A stretch of 64,000 nucleotides of DNA from Collinsella aerofaciens. Lineage in GTDB: Bacteria; Actinomycetota; Coriobacteriia; Coriobacteriales; Coriobacteriaceae. This document shows positions 52,032-59,918 of this stretch, piece by piece. A program made the position numbers and the translations under genes. Below the pieces are notes generated by a model. That model saw only the letters and a program-made list of their open reading frames with translations, searched no databases and was not told the DNA's origin. The stretch is from NCBI RefSeq assembly GCF_019131995.1, contig NZ_JAHONA010000008.1:23824-87823 (forward strand). Direction: 5' to 3'. Every line of letters starts with the position of its first letter. Positions within the stretch are counted from its first letter, which is position 1.

Positions 52032-52243
52032 TTTGGCTTGACACGCTGAACATCTACAAGAATAACCTTGAGGCCGTCGAGGCGTTCCTGGCCGACGCCC
52101 GCGCCATGGGCGACGGTCGCCTCAATGCGGTGCTCACCGGTGCCGGCACCTCCGATTACGTGGGTGAGGTTGTCGTCCTCAACCCCGACCTATCCCTCGT
52201 CGAGACCTATCTCGGTGGCGGGAGCGTCTACACTGAGAAGTAG
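52016..52243 (+). pseudogene. AgaS-NagA deletion scar (fused gene remnants)
   Basis: 75 codons from a GTG. Residues 1-50 (SPELWLDTLNIYKN... LNAVLTGAGTSDYVGE) are the N-terminal SIS-domain start of AgaS-type sugar-phosphate isomerase/deaminase. Residues 51-75 (VVVLNPDLSLVETYLGGGSVY) are the C-terminal strand pair of N-acetylhexosamine-6-phosphate deacetylase (NagA/AgaA). Both catalytic regions are missing. The most direct reading is an internal deletion of a former agaS...nagA segment, joined in frame. It sits upstream of the DeoR/PTS genes expected in such a cluster. Confidence 0.8.
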
Positions 52244-52277
52244 CTGCTGACCTATTTGCGATTTGATGCGAATAATG

Positions 52278-52314
52278 AGACCCCGATTCGGCTTTATCGA
52301 ATCGGGGTCTTTGC
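52278..52314 (+). terminator. Intrinsic terminator after the aga remnant
   Basis: AGACCCCGATTCG/CGAATCGGGGTCT (52278-52290/52298-52310), then TTTG. Confidence 0.88.
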
Positions 52315-52342
52315 TGTGGTGTCCAGCTAAATCAAAACAGGC

Positions 52343-53104
52343 CTATTCTGCGACGATGATGCGAGTTGATTCGAGAACCATGGAACGCTGTTTGTCGTTG
52401 ACATTTGCATCGGTGATGAGTGCGTCCATTTGATCGAGATTGTAGAAGCCGAAGAAGTCCATCTGTCCGATCTTGCTTGAATCGCAGACAAGGTAACGCT
52501 TGGCGGCGCGATCGCAAGCGAGCGCCTGTAAGCGTCCTTCCTCAAGGTTAGAACAGGAGATGGATTGGGCAAGTACGCCGTTGGTGCCGATAAAGCAAGT
52601 GTCGATACCGAGCGGGGCGAGAGCATCTTCGGCGATGGGCCCGACGAAAGAACCCGATCGTTTGCGATACTGTCCTCCCAGGGCCCAGATCTCCACATCG
52701 TTTCGCGTCTGGAGCATGTTCAGCACGATGATGCTGTTTGTGATGACGCGCAGCCGCATGCGCGGCAGCGCACGGGCGATGAGAGCGCAAGTCGAACCGG
52801 GTCCGAGGAAGATGGTGTCGCGCTCTCTGATGAGGTTGACAGCGGTGCGTGCGATATGCTCTTTTTCAGGGGAGCGGATTGAGAGCTTTTCAAAAAACGG
52901 GACCTCTTCGGCAGTGGGGGAGCCGCTTGAAAGTCGGATGCCACCGTACTCGCGGATGACGCCAGCGCGTCGCGAGAGCTCATCGAAGTCTCTTCGAGCG
53001 GTCATTTCAGATATACCAAAGATTGTTGCGGCTTGGGCAACAGTGACCATTCCGCGCTGAGCGCACAGCTCAAGTAATTGTTCGTGACGTTCGGGTTTAA
53101 GCAT
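52343..53104 (-). CDS. DeoR-family transcriptional repressor (1)
   Basis: 253 residues. Helix-turn-helix VTVAQAATIFGISEMTARRDFDELSRRAGVIREYGG at 19-54; the effector domain carries DTIFLGPGSTCALIARALP and VITNSIIVLNML, which bind a phosphosugar. Follows the second DeoR gene by 15 bases on the same strand. Candidate regulator of the island PTS (inference from position). Confidence 0.93.
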   Translation of the reverse strand: MLKPERHEQLLELCAQRGMVTVAQAATIFGISEMTARRDFDELSRRAGVIREYGGIRLSSGSPTAEEVPFFEKLSIRSPEKEHIARTAVNLIRERDTIFLGPGSTCALIARALPRMRLRVITNSIIVLNMLQTRNDVEIWALGGQYRKRSGSFVGPIAEDALAPLGIDTCFIGTNGVLAQSISCSNLEEGRLQALACDRAAKRYLVCDSSKIGQMDFFGFYNLDQMDALITDANVNDKQRSMVLESTRIIVAE

Positions 53105-53119
53105 GGCTTGCCAATTGGA

Positions 53120-53884
53120 TTATGCGGTAATGACGGAGGTATAGGCGCGGAGGGCCTCGATGGTCCGGGGGTCTGCGTCCTCGTTAATGAATGCCGCGGT
53201 CATATCCTCCAGTGTGGTGAAAAGGCAGAAGTCGCGCCTTCCGACTTTTTCAGCATCTACAACAAGATAACGCTCCTGAGCTCGAGAAAGAGCGTCTGAG
53301 AGGACCATGGCTGCATCGGGACGAGAGCCAAAGACCTCGTTTCCAAAAATACCGGTTGCCGAGACGTAGGCCTTGGGAGCGGATAGACCGTAGGGGCCGC
53401 GGCCGTTGTATGGCATGGTGAAAACTCGCGTGTCGTGACGCATCATGCCACCAACAAAGAATAGATCTATATGTGGATTGTCGGCTAGCAGGTTCAGCAC
53501 GGGAAGACTGTTGGTGACGACGCGTATGTCCTCCTGGGGCAAATACGAACACATGAGCTCGAGAGTGGAGCCTCCACCGAGAAAGATCGTATCGCCGGCT
53601 GAGACGGTTTGGGCGGCGGCCATAGCGGCGGCACGTTTCTGATCAACTTGAAAACGACGTTTCTCCTCATGCGGGGTCAAACGTGAAAGGGCTGTTCCGT
53701 GGGCGGAGTGTGGAAGCTGAGCCCCTCCGTGTACGCGCACAAGAAGGCCCTTGTCGGCAAGCTCGGCCAGGTCACGCCTGATGGTCATATCCGAAACAGA
53801 TAGGGTATTAGATATCTCGTTTACCGATACCGAATGATGTTGGTCGAGCAAGTCGAGAATGGCCTGCTGGCGTTCGGATTTCAT
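53120..53884 (-). CDS. DeoR-family transcriptional repressor (2)
   Basis: 254 residues from the ATG at 53884 (GAGGGAG nine bases upstream). Helix-turn-helix VSVNEISNTLSVSDMTIRRDLAELADKGLLVRVHGG, effector domain GDTIFLGGGSTLELMCSYL and VVTNSLPVLNLL. First gene of a two-repressor operon divergent from the PTS genes. The shared upstream region carries CGAACA sites on both sides, suggesting self-control and PTS control. Confidence 0.93.
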   Translation of the reverse strand: MKSERQQAILDLLDQHHSVSVNEISNTLSVSDMTIRRDLAELADKGLLVRVHGGAQLPHSAHGTALSRLTPHEEKRRFQVDQKRAAAMAAAQTVSAGDTIFLGGGSTLELMCSYLPQEDIRVVTNSLPVLNLLADNPHIDLFFVGGMMRHDTRVFTMPYNGRGPYGLSAPKAYVSATGIFGNEVFGSRPDAAMVLSDALSRAQERYLVVDAEKVGRRDFCLFTTLEDMTAAFINEDADPRTIEALRAYTSVITA

Positions 53885-53905
53885 GAGTGCCGACTCCCTC
53901 ATCGA

Positions 53906-53939
53906 GCGTTTGTTCTTATTTCAATGTAAACGAACAACA
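53906..53939 (-). promoter_or_regulatory. Candidate DeoR operator at its own promoter
   Basis: GTTTGTTC (53908-53915) and AAACGAACAA (53928-53937) form an imperfect inverted repeat 22-45 bases upstream of the repressor start. The CGAACA core is the same as in the downstream array. Confidence 0.45.
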
Positions 53940-54076
53940 TTAATAAACGCAAATCGTTCACGAAGGCACATTACCTTTCACCGGTCAAAACATAACGCTC
54001 ACGGAAAAAACCATCAAATAGGAGGTAAATAAAGCTCATTCCAAAAATCATCTCTTGACCAATAAACAAATATAGA

Positions 54077-54168
54077 CGAACATAAACGAACAGAACGAAC
54101 AGAACGAACATAAACGAACAGAACGAACAGAACGAACAGAACGAACAGAACGAACAGAACGAAGAGAA
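54077..54168 (+). repeat. Ten-unit CGAACA array before the island PTS operon
   Basis: CGAACA begins at 54077, 54087, 54096, 54105, 54115, 54124, 54133, 54142 and 54151, with a degenerate CGAAGA at 54160. Units are CGAACAGAA (9 bases) or CGAACATAAA (10). The array ends 25 bases before the EIIA start. The rest of the 308-bp gap is AT-rich, with TTGACC at 54055 and an orphan AGGAGGT at 54019-54025 without a start codon. Confidence 0.9.
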
Positions 54169-54192
54169 TTAATAAGTATGAAAGGACAGAAG

Positions 54193-54633
54193 ATGCGTAT
54201 CGGTGTCATCCTTGCAAGTCACGGAGAGTTCGCTCAGGCCGCCCTCGGCGCCGTCGAGATGATTGCGGGCAAGCAGCCTGATGTCATCGCTCTTGGTCTC
54301 ACCGCCGAGAAGAGCCTGGAGTCTTTCGAGTCCGAGATGCGCGAGGCCTACGAGACCCTCAGCGCCGAGTGCGAACTCGTCGTCACCCTATGCGACATCT
54401 ACGGCGGCACCCCATTCAACGTGACCACCCGCTGCCTGCTCAACGGCATGAACATGGTCGCCTACACCGGCCTGTCTATGCCCGTTGCGGTCGAGCTCCT
54501 GCTCACCCGCGATGGCCTCGATTCCGCCGACGCGGTCCGTGCCCAGCTCACCGCCGCTCACGCCGGGGCCCAGCAGGAGATCAAGGCTCCCGCTCCGGCC
54601 GTGGAGGCAGACGAGGACGATTTGGACCTCTAG
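54193..54633 (+). CDS. PTS EIIA, mannose family
   Basis: 146 residues from the second ATG (AAAGGA six bases upstream); the ATG at 54178 overlaps that site. H10 in ILASHGEFA is the phosphorylated residue. DIYGGTPFN and MPVAVELLL are typical. An acidic tail (EADEDDLDL) ends it. First gene of the IIA-IIB-IIC-IID operon. Confidence 0.94.
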   Translation: MRIGVILASHGEFAQAALGAVEMIAGKQPDVIALGLTAEKSLESFESEMREAYETLSAECELVVTLCDIYGGTPFNVTTRCLLNGMNMVAYTGLSMPVAVELLLTRDGLDSADAVRAQLTAAHAGAQQEIKAPAPAVEADEDDLDL

Positions 54634-54751
54634 GCTCGTTAGCCCGTCGATTCGAGTGGCGCTCACCCGTATCCCCCCGAGTGGGCGTCTCGATCGAGTA
54701 GAGCATTCGTAAACGGTACTGAAGGAACGTGCAAACGAAAAGGAGAACAAC

Positions 54752-55228
54752 ATGGCACTCAAACTCGTCGACATCGATGACCGCCTGATTCACGGTCAGG
54801 TCGCCACCACCTGGATTCCCGACTTCGGCATCGAATCGGCAATCATTGTCTCGGATAAGGTCGCCAACGACCCCGTCCAGAAGTCCGTCGCCGGCCTCGC
54901 CGCCCCCGACATCAAGGTCTCCGTCTTCGGCGTCGAGAAGTTTATCGAGGTCCTCAAGAAGACCGAGCTCAAGAAAGCCACGATGGTGCTCTTCACCAAC
55001 CCCATCGACGCCCTCAAGCTGCACGAGAACGGCTTGCCGTTCGACTACCTGAACGTTTCCGGCATGCGCTTCAACGAGCAGCGTCATCGCCTGCACAAGA
55101 ACATGTCCGTCACCGCCGAGGAAAAGGCCGCCTTCGAGGAGCTCATTGGCCTCGGCGTCGACTGCTGGATGCAGACCACCACGCGCGATTCCAAGGAGCC
55201 CGTGTCCGAGCTCCTCAAGAACTACTAA
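54752..55228 (+). CDS. PTS EIIB, mannose family
   Basis: 158 residues. H14 in IDDRLIHGQVATTW accepts phosphate from EIIA. Motifs VSDKVANDPVQKSV and NVSGMRF. A strong AAAAGGAG site precedes the ATG; 118 bases after EIIA. Confidence 0.95.
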   Translation: MALKLVDIDDRLIHGQVATTWIPDFGIESAIIVSDKVANDPVQKSVAGLAAPDIKVSVFGVEKFIEVLKKTELKKATMVLFTNPIDALKLHENGLPFDYLNVSGMRFNEQRHRLHKNMSVTAEEKAAFEELIGLGVDCWMQTTTRDSKEPVSELLKNY

Positions 55229-55308
55229 GTAGGTAACCATCTCCGGGCATGTGAGCCCGGGGCGTGCCCATCGGAGGGAACGATGGGCGAATAGGGAAGG
55301 AGAGGCTT

Positions 55309-56118
55309 ATGCTTCAGGCACTTCTGCTCGCCATCTGGGCGGGTCTGTGCACTTGGGACCAGTTCGGTCCCCACCTGGGCTTCCGCAAGCCCCTGCTGGC
55401 ATCCGTCGGCGTCGGCATCATCCTCGGTGACATGACGACCGCCATCATGATCGGCGCGACCATGGAGCTCATGTGGCTCGGCGTCAATAACATCGGTGCC
55501 TACGTTCCGCCCGATGTCATCTCCGGCACCATCGTCGGTGCCGCCTTGGGCATTATGGGTTCCACCGACACCGCCAGCGCCATCGCCCTGGCAGTCGCCA
55601 TCGGCATCCCCACCGCCACCTTGGTTCAGCAGCTGAACATCCTGGTCATGACCACCAACGTCTCGCTTGTTCACGGTGCCGACAAGGCCATCGAGTCCGG
55701 TAAGTTCAACGCTGTCAACAAGTTCTTCTGGACCGGTGCTCTGTGCTTCTTCCTGACCCGCGCCGTCCCCGTCTTCATCGCCACGGGTATCGGCTCCTTC
55801 GTGATCGAGGACATCATGGCCTTCCTACAGAACCAGGTTCCGTGGGTTCTCACCGGCTTCTCCACTGCCGGTGGCATGATGCCCGCCGTCGGCCTGGCCA
55901 TGCTCCTCACCATGATGATGAAGAAGAACATGTGGATCTTCCTGCTGCTCGGCTTTATCATGGCCGCCTTCCTCAACGTCCCGACCGTGGGCATCGCGCT
56001 CGCCGCTTGCGCCGCCGCCGGCGTGTGGGACGTCATTACCGAGGGCCAGAAGAATCAACCCGCCCCTGCCGCCGCCTCTGCCGCCGGCTCCGATGATGAC
56101 GAGGAGTACGATCTCTAA
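55309..56118 (+). CDS. PTS EIIC, mannose family
   Basis: 269 residues from the ATG with AAGGAGAGG upstream. About seven membrane helices; ATMELMWLGVNNIGAYVPPD and GTIVGAALGI are typical of the sorbose/mannose IIC. Stop and next start overlap (TAATG). IIC and IID form the channel. Confidence 0.95.
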   Translation: MLQALLLAIWAGLCTWDQFGPHLGFRKPLLASVGVGIILGDMTTAIMIGATMELMWLGVNNIGAYVPPDVISGTIVGAALGIMGSTDTASAIALAVAIGIPTATLVQQLNILVMTTNVSLVHGADKAIESGKFNAVNKFFWTGALCFFLTRAVPVFIATGIGSFVIEDIMAFLQNQVPWVLTGFSTAGGMMPAVGLAMLLTMMMKKNMWIFLLLGFIMAAFLNVPTVGIALAACAAAGVWDVITEGQKNQPAPAAASAAGSDDDEEYDL

Positions 56119-56948
56119 TGGGTAAGATCTCCAACTCCACCCTGAACAAGGTCCTGCTGCGCACCCAGGGTTGCCAATTCGCGCACAACTACGAGCGCAT
56201 GCAGTCGCTGTCCCTGACCTACTGCTTTGCCCCTGTCCTCGAGGAGCTCTACAAGGACGCCCCCAAGGAGGAGCGCGTTAACGCCATGAAGCGCCACCTC
56301 GAGTACTTCAACACCCACCCGCTCGCGATCCCCTTCATCCTTGGCATCACCGCCGCCCTGGAGGAGACCACGGATGAGGATCAGAAGGACACCGTCGTCG
56401 GCATCAAGACCTCCCTCATGGGTCCCTTCGCCGGCCTTGGTGACTCCCTGCTGAACCTCACCTGGTTCCCGATCGCCGGCTCCATCGGCGCATCTATGTG
56501 CGTCGACAACGGCTCCATTGTGGGTCCGCTCGTGATGTTCTTGCTCATCAACCTGCTGTACTGGCCGCTGAAGTACTTCGGCCTGCACAAGGGTTACGAG
56601 ATGGGCATGGAGCTCGTCGAGAAGGCGGGCGTCCAGGTCTTCGACCGTCTGGGCAACCTCGCCAACGTGCTGGGCGTCATGGTCACCGGCGGCCTGATCG
56701 CCACGACCGTTAAGCTCAAGCTTGCCGTGCAGTTCGCCTTCGGTGAGGGTGACCCGCTGGTGCTCCAGGACCAGCTCGACAAGGTGTTGCCCTTCCTGCT
56801 GCCTGTCGTTCTGACTTTCATCTGCTATCGCCTGCTCAAGAAGGGCCAGGGCAAGAACTCCGCCCAAATCATCATCGGTCTGATTGTGTTCTCCCTTGTG
56901 TTCGCCGCTATCGGTTTCTACTTCCCGGCGTTCAAGATCTTCGCCTAA
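56118..56948 (+). CDS. PTS EIID, mannose family
   Basis: 276 residues. RTQGCQFAHNYERMQSLSLTYCFAPVLEELY, HLEYFNTHPLAIPFILGITAALEE and GIKTSLMGPFAGLGDSLLNLTWFPIAGSIGA are the family signatures. C-terminal helices anchor it. With IIC it imports a sugar, which leaves the PTS as a 6-phosphate; context suggests a sulfated or amino sugar. Confidence 0.95.
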   Translation: MGKISNSTLNKVLLRTQGCQFAHNYERMQSLSLTYCFAPVLEELYKDAPKEERVNAMKRHLEYFNTHPLAIPFILGITAALEETTDEDQKDTVVGIKTSLMGPFAGLGDSLLNLTWFPIAGSIGASMCVDNGSIVGPLVMFLLINLLYWPLKYFGLHKGYEMGMELVEKAGVQVFDRLGNLANVLGVMVTGGLIATTVKLKLAVQFAFGEGDPLVLQDQLDKVLPFLLPVVLTFICYRLLKKGQGKNSAQIIIGLIVFSLVFAAIGFYFPAFKIFA

Positions 56949-56980
56949 TCGCGAGCTTATCAAAAGGCAAATCGTTTGAT

Positions 56981-57008
56981 GCCCGCGCCCCGCATGCCGG
57001 GCGCGGGC
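56981..57008 (+). terminator. GC hairpin after the PTS genes, weak terminator
   Basis: GCCCGCGCCC/GGGCGCGGGC (56981-56990/56999-57008), tail CTCGTTGTCT. The poor T-run suggests partial read-through into the sulfatase gene. Confidence 0.55.
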
Positions 57009-57117
57009 CTCGTTGTCTCATGTGCTCTCCATCGTGCGCGATCGGGGTGCGCTCCATTATGCCCATGTGCCTTTGGCGTATCGCCATCTGGCAATTCCAA
57101 CTATCGAAAGGATGCCA

Positions 57118-58614
57118 ATGAGAACCGTCCTCGTGCTCATGGATACTCTGCGTCGCGACGTCCTGTCGTGCTACAACCCCGCAACCGACGTCCAGACCCC
57201 CAATCTCGATGCCTTTGCCGAGCGTTCCTGCGTGTTCGACAACCACTGGATCGGCTCGGCTCCCTGCATGCCTGCCCGCCGCGACATCCTCACCGGTCGC
57301 TACAACTTCCTCGAGCGCCCCTGGGGCCCCATCGAGCCCTTCGATGTGACGCTGCCGGCCTGCCTGCGCGCGAACGGCAACTTCTGCCACATCACCACCG
57401 ACCACTGCCACTACCTACGCACCGGTGGCGAGGGCTACCTCCAGGAGTTCAACACCTGGGATTACTACCGCGGCCAGGAGGGCGACCCGTGGGTCAGCCG
57501 CATCGATGAGCCGAATAACATGCCCGAGACCTTCTACGGGCGCGTGCGCGAGCAGTACCAGAAGAACCGTCAGCTCTGGCCCAACGAAGAGGACATGCCG
57601 AGCCCCAAGACCTTCCAGTCCGCCTGCGACTGGATCGACGGCAATGCTGGGGCCGACGACTTCTTCCTTATGGTTGAGGCCTTCGACCCGCACGAGCCCT
57701 TCGATGTGCCCGACAAGTACATGGAGATGTACGGCGGCACTGGCGAGCTCGACCGCGACTACTTCGAGATTCCTGAGTACAAGCGCGTCTCCGCCACCGA
57801 CGTCAACAAGGGCGCGGAGGACTACCTGCAGCGCCGCTACAAGGCCCTCGTCACCATGACCGACCGCTGGTTTGGTAGGCTCATCGACAAGCTCGAGGAG
57901 CGCGGGATGCTGGACGATACCATGGTCATGGTCACCACCGACCACGGCTATTTCCTGGGCGAGCGCGACTACATGGGCAAAAACTACATGCACCTGTATA
58001 ACGAGCTCGCGCATCTGCCGTTCATTGTGCACTTCCCGGGTAACGCCCGCGCCGGCGAGCATGCCCGCCAGCTCACTCAGGCCATCGACATCATGCCCAC
58101 GGTGCTTGAGGCCCACGGCTGCGAGATTCCCGCAGATGTGTGCGGCACCTCCCTCGTGCCGCTCATGACGGATGCTGACGCGCCCACGCGTGGCTACGCC
58201 CTGTACGGCGTGCACGCCATGACCGTCAACGTCACCGACGGCCGCTACACCTACTTCCGCGCGCCGGTCGCCGGCAACCAGCCGTGCTTCGAGTACACCG
58301 CACTGCCGCACACCATCCGCAAAAAGATGGGTTCGGACTGCCCGGAGGAGATTGAGTGTGGCCGCTACTTCAAACGCACCAAGTACCCGCTGTTCAAGAT
58401 CCCCTGTAAGAAGCCGGCCCAGATCGAGGGAGCCACGCCGCTCGCCGAGGTCGAGCAGACGATGCTGTTCGACCTTGAGAGTGACTACGGCCAGGTTAAT
58501 AATCTCGCCGGCAAGGACGACCACGCCGAACAGCGCATGATTGACCTGCTGCTGCGCGGCCTGGAGGAGCATGAGTCCCCGGCCGAGCAAAAGGAGCGCC
58601 TGGGCTTGGCCTAA
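57118..58614 (+). CDS. Sulfatase (type I, formylglycine), cytoplasmic
   Basis: 498 residues from the ATG in GAAAGGATGCCA-ATG. The sulfatase signature CMPARRDILTGR places the formylglycine cysteine at C50; D9 (MDTLRRD) and TTDHGYF give the metal site. No signal peptide, so it desulfates substrates inside the cell. Needs the adjacent radical-SAM maturase. Substrate probably a sugar sulfate imported by the PTS (inference). Confidence 0.93.
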   Translation: MRTVLVLMDTLRRDVLSCYNPATDVQTPNLDAFAERSCVFDNHWIGSAPCMPARRDILTGRYNFLERPWGPIEPFDVTLPACLRANGNFCHITTDHCHYLRTGGEGYLQEFNTWDYYRGQEGDPWVSRIDEPNNMPETFYGRVREQYQKNRQLWPNEEDMPSPKTFQSACDWIDGNAGADDFFLMVEAFDPHEPFDVPDKYMEMYGGTGELDRDYFEIPEYKRVSATDVNKGAEDYLQRRYKALVTMTDRWFGRLIDKLEERGMLDDTMVMVTTDHGYFLGERDYMGKNYMHLYNELAHLPFIVHFPGNARAGEHARQLTQAIDIMPTVLEAHGCEIPADVCGTSLVPLMTDADAPTRGYALYGVHAMTVNVTDGRYTYFRAPVAGNQPCFEYTALPHTIRKKMGSDCPEEIECGRYFKRTKYPLFKIPCKKPAQIEGATPLAEVEQTMLFDLESDYGQVNNLAGKDDHAEQRMIDLLLRGLEEHESPAEQKERLGLA

Positions 58615-58633
58615 GATTCATGCGGTGATTGTG

Positions 58634-58678
58634 CGGGCCGGATGCGCCGCCTCGGGTAAGGAGGTGGTTTCCGGCCCG
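58634..58678 (+). other. Intergenic hairpin before the maturase gene
   Basis: CGGGCCGGA (58634-58642) pairs with TCCGGCCCG (58670-58678); the inside also pairs (GCCGCCTC/GAGGTGG). No T-run. It could tune expression between the sulfatase and maturase. Confidence 0.5.
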
Positions 58679-58716
58679 ATGAGTGAGGGCTAGCCTGTGC
58701 GAAGGGGGTATGTGCC

Positions 58717-59817
58717 ATGTGCGCGAAGCATATTGGCTTTTTGATAAAACCGGCATCGAGTGCTTGCAACATGCGGTGCAGGTACTGCTTTTACTGCGAT
58801 GTCGCTGCTCATCGCGAGGAGCGGAGCGCCCGCGTCATGGGCGAAGACGTGGCAAGTGCCATCATCGACCGTGCATTCGCCGTGGCGAGTGATGCGCACA
58901 TTTCTTTCGCCTTCCAGGGCGGCGAGCCCACCCTGGCCGGCCTTGACTTCTTCCATTCGTTCGTCGCGCGGGTGGAGGAGCGCCGTGAGAACCAGCGGGT
59001 GAGCTGGGCGTTGCAGACCAACGGCTACCTGATCGAAGAGGAATGGGCCGAGTTCTTCCGCGAGCACGGGTTCCTCATCGGAGTCTCGGTTGACGCTTAT
59101 CGCGACCTGCACGATTCGATGCGTCCCGATGCGCACGGTGCCGCCACGTACGCGCGCGTCATGAGCGGCGTTCGCCTGCTGCGCGAGCGCGGCGTGGACG
59201 TCAACATACTCTCGGTCCTCACCTCGCAGATGGCGGCGCATCCACAGCGCGTCTTCTCCTTCATCAAGCAGGAGAAGATCACCCATATCCAGTTCATCCC
59301 GTGCCTGCCGGGCCTCGACGATGAGCGGGACACGTTCTCGCTCGACCCGCGTGCCTTCTCCTCGTTCTACCGCCGCTTGTTCGACTTGTGGTGGCGCGAG
59401 CTCGGTGCTGGGCGCTATGTGAGCATCTGGCTGTTCGAGAACGTCATGCAGATGGCGCTCGGGCAGTTTCCGTCGCAGTGCGGTATGCTCGGCCGCTGCG
59501 CTCCGCAGTTCGTGGTGGAAAGCGACGGTTCGGTGTATCCGTGCGACTTCTATGCGCTGGATGAGTACCGCGTGGGCGATATTCGCGTCGATTCCCTTGA
59601 GGCAATGGCGACCTGTGAGACCATGCGCATGTTTTTGAACGAGCCGCGTCGCGATTGCGCGCGGTGCGCCGATTGCCCCTTTGAGGGCATTTGCCATCGC
59701 AACTGCAAGCGCCTGAACATCGCCTATTACGATGCGGGCTACTGCGGGCTGCGTGAGTTTTTGGAGTACGCCTATCCCGGCCTGCAGCGCGTGGCTCGCA
59801 TGTTCACGCGGCGCTGA
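58717..59817 (+). CDS. Anaerobic sulfatase-maturating enzyme (radical SAM)
   Basis: 366 residues. Radical SAM cluster C17, C21, C24 in CNMRCRYC; FAFQGGEPTLAG binds SAM. A SPASM domain with further clusters: CGMLGRCAPQFVVESDGSVYPCDFY and CARCADCPFEGICHRNC. It converts the CxPxR cysteine to formylglycine without oxygen. Located between its two likely clients, both of the cysteine type. Confidence 0.94.
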   Translation: MCAKHIGFLIKPASSACNMRCRYCFYCDVAAHREERSARVMGEDVASAIIDRAFAVASDAHISFAFQGGEPTLAGLDFFHSFVARVEERRENQRVSWALQTNGYLIEEEWAEFFREHGFLIGVSVDAYRDLHDSMRPDAHGAATYARVMSGVRLLRERGVDVNILSVLTSQMAAHPQRVFSFIKQEKITHIQFIPCLPGLDDERDTFSLDPRAFSSFYRRLFDLWWRELGAGRYVSIWLFENVMQMALGQFPSQCGMLGRCAPQFVVESDGSVYPCDFYALDEYRVGDIRVDSLEAMATCETMRMFLNEPRRDCARCADCPFEGICHRNCKRLNIAYYDAGYCGLREFLEYAYPGLQRVARMFTRR

Positions 59818-59918
59818 TCCTGCCCGGGTTTTGCCTCGTCGTAGTTGTGTGGGGCTCTGCGCCCCTCCCGCCTTGACCACTCAATCTTCATCCCGTTCCC
59901 GTGAGTTTGGAGTTCCCT

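Noticed and set aside
54077..54168. CRISPR-like array
   Set aside because: Units are only 9-10 bases with no spacers and no cas genes; it is a simple tandem repeat.
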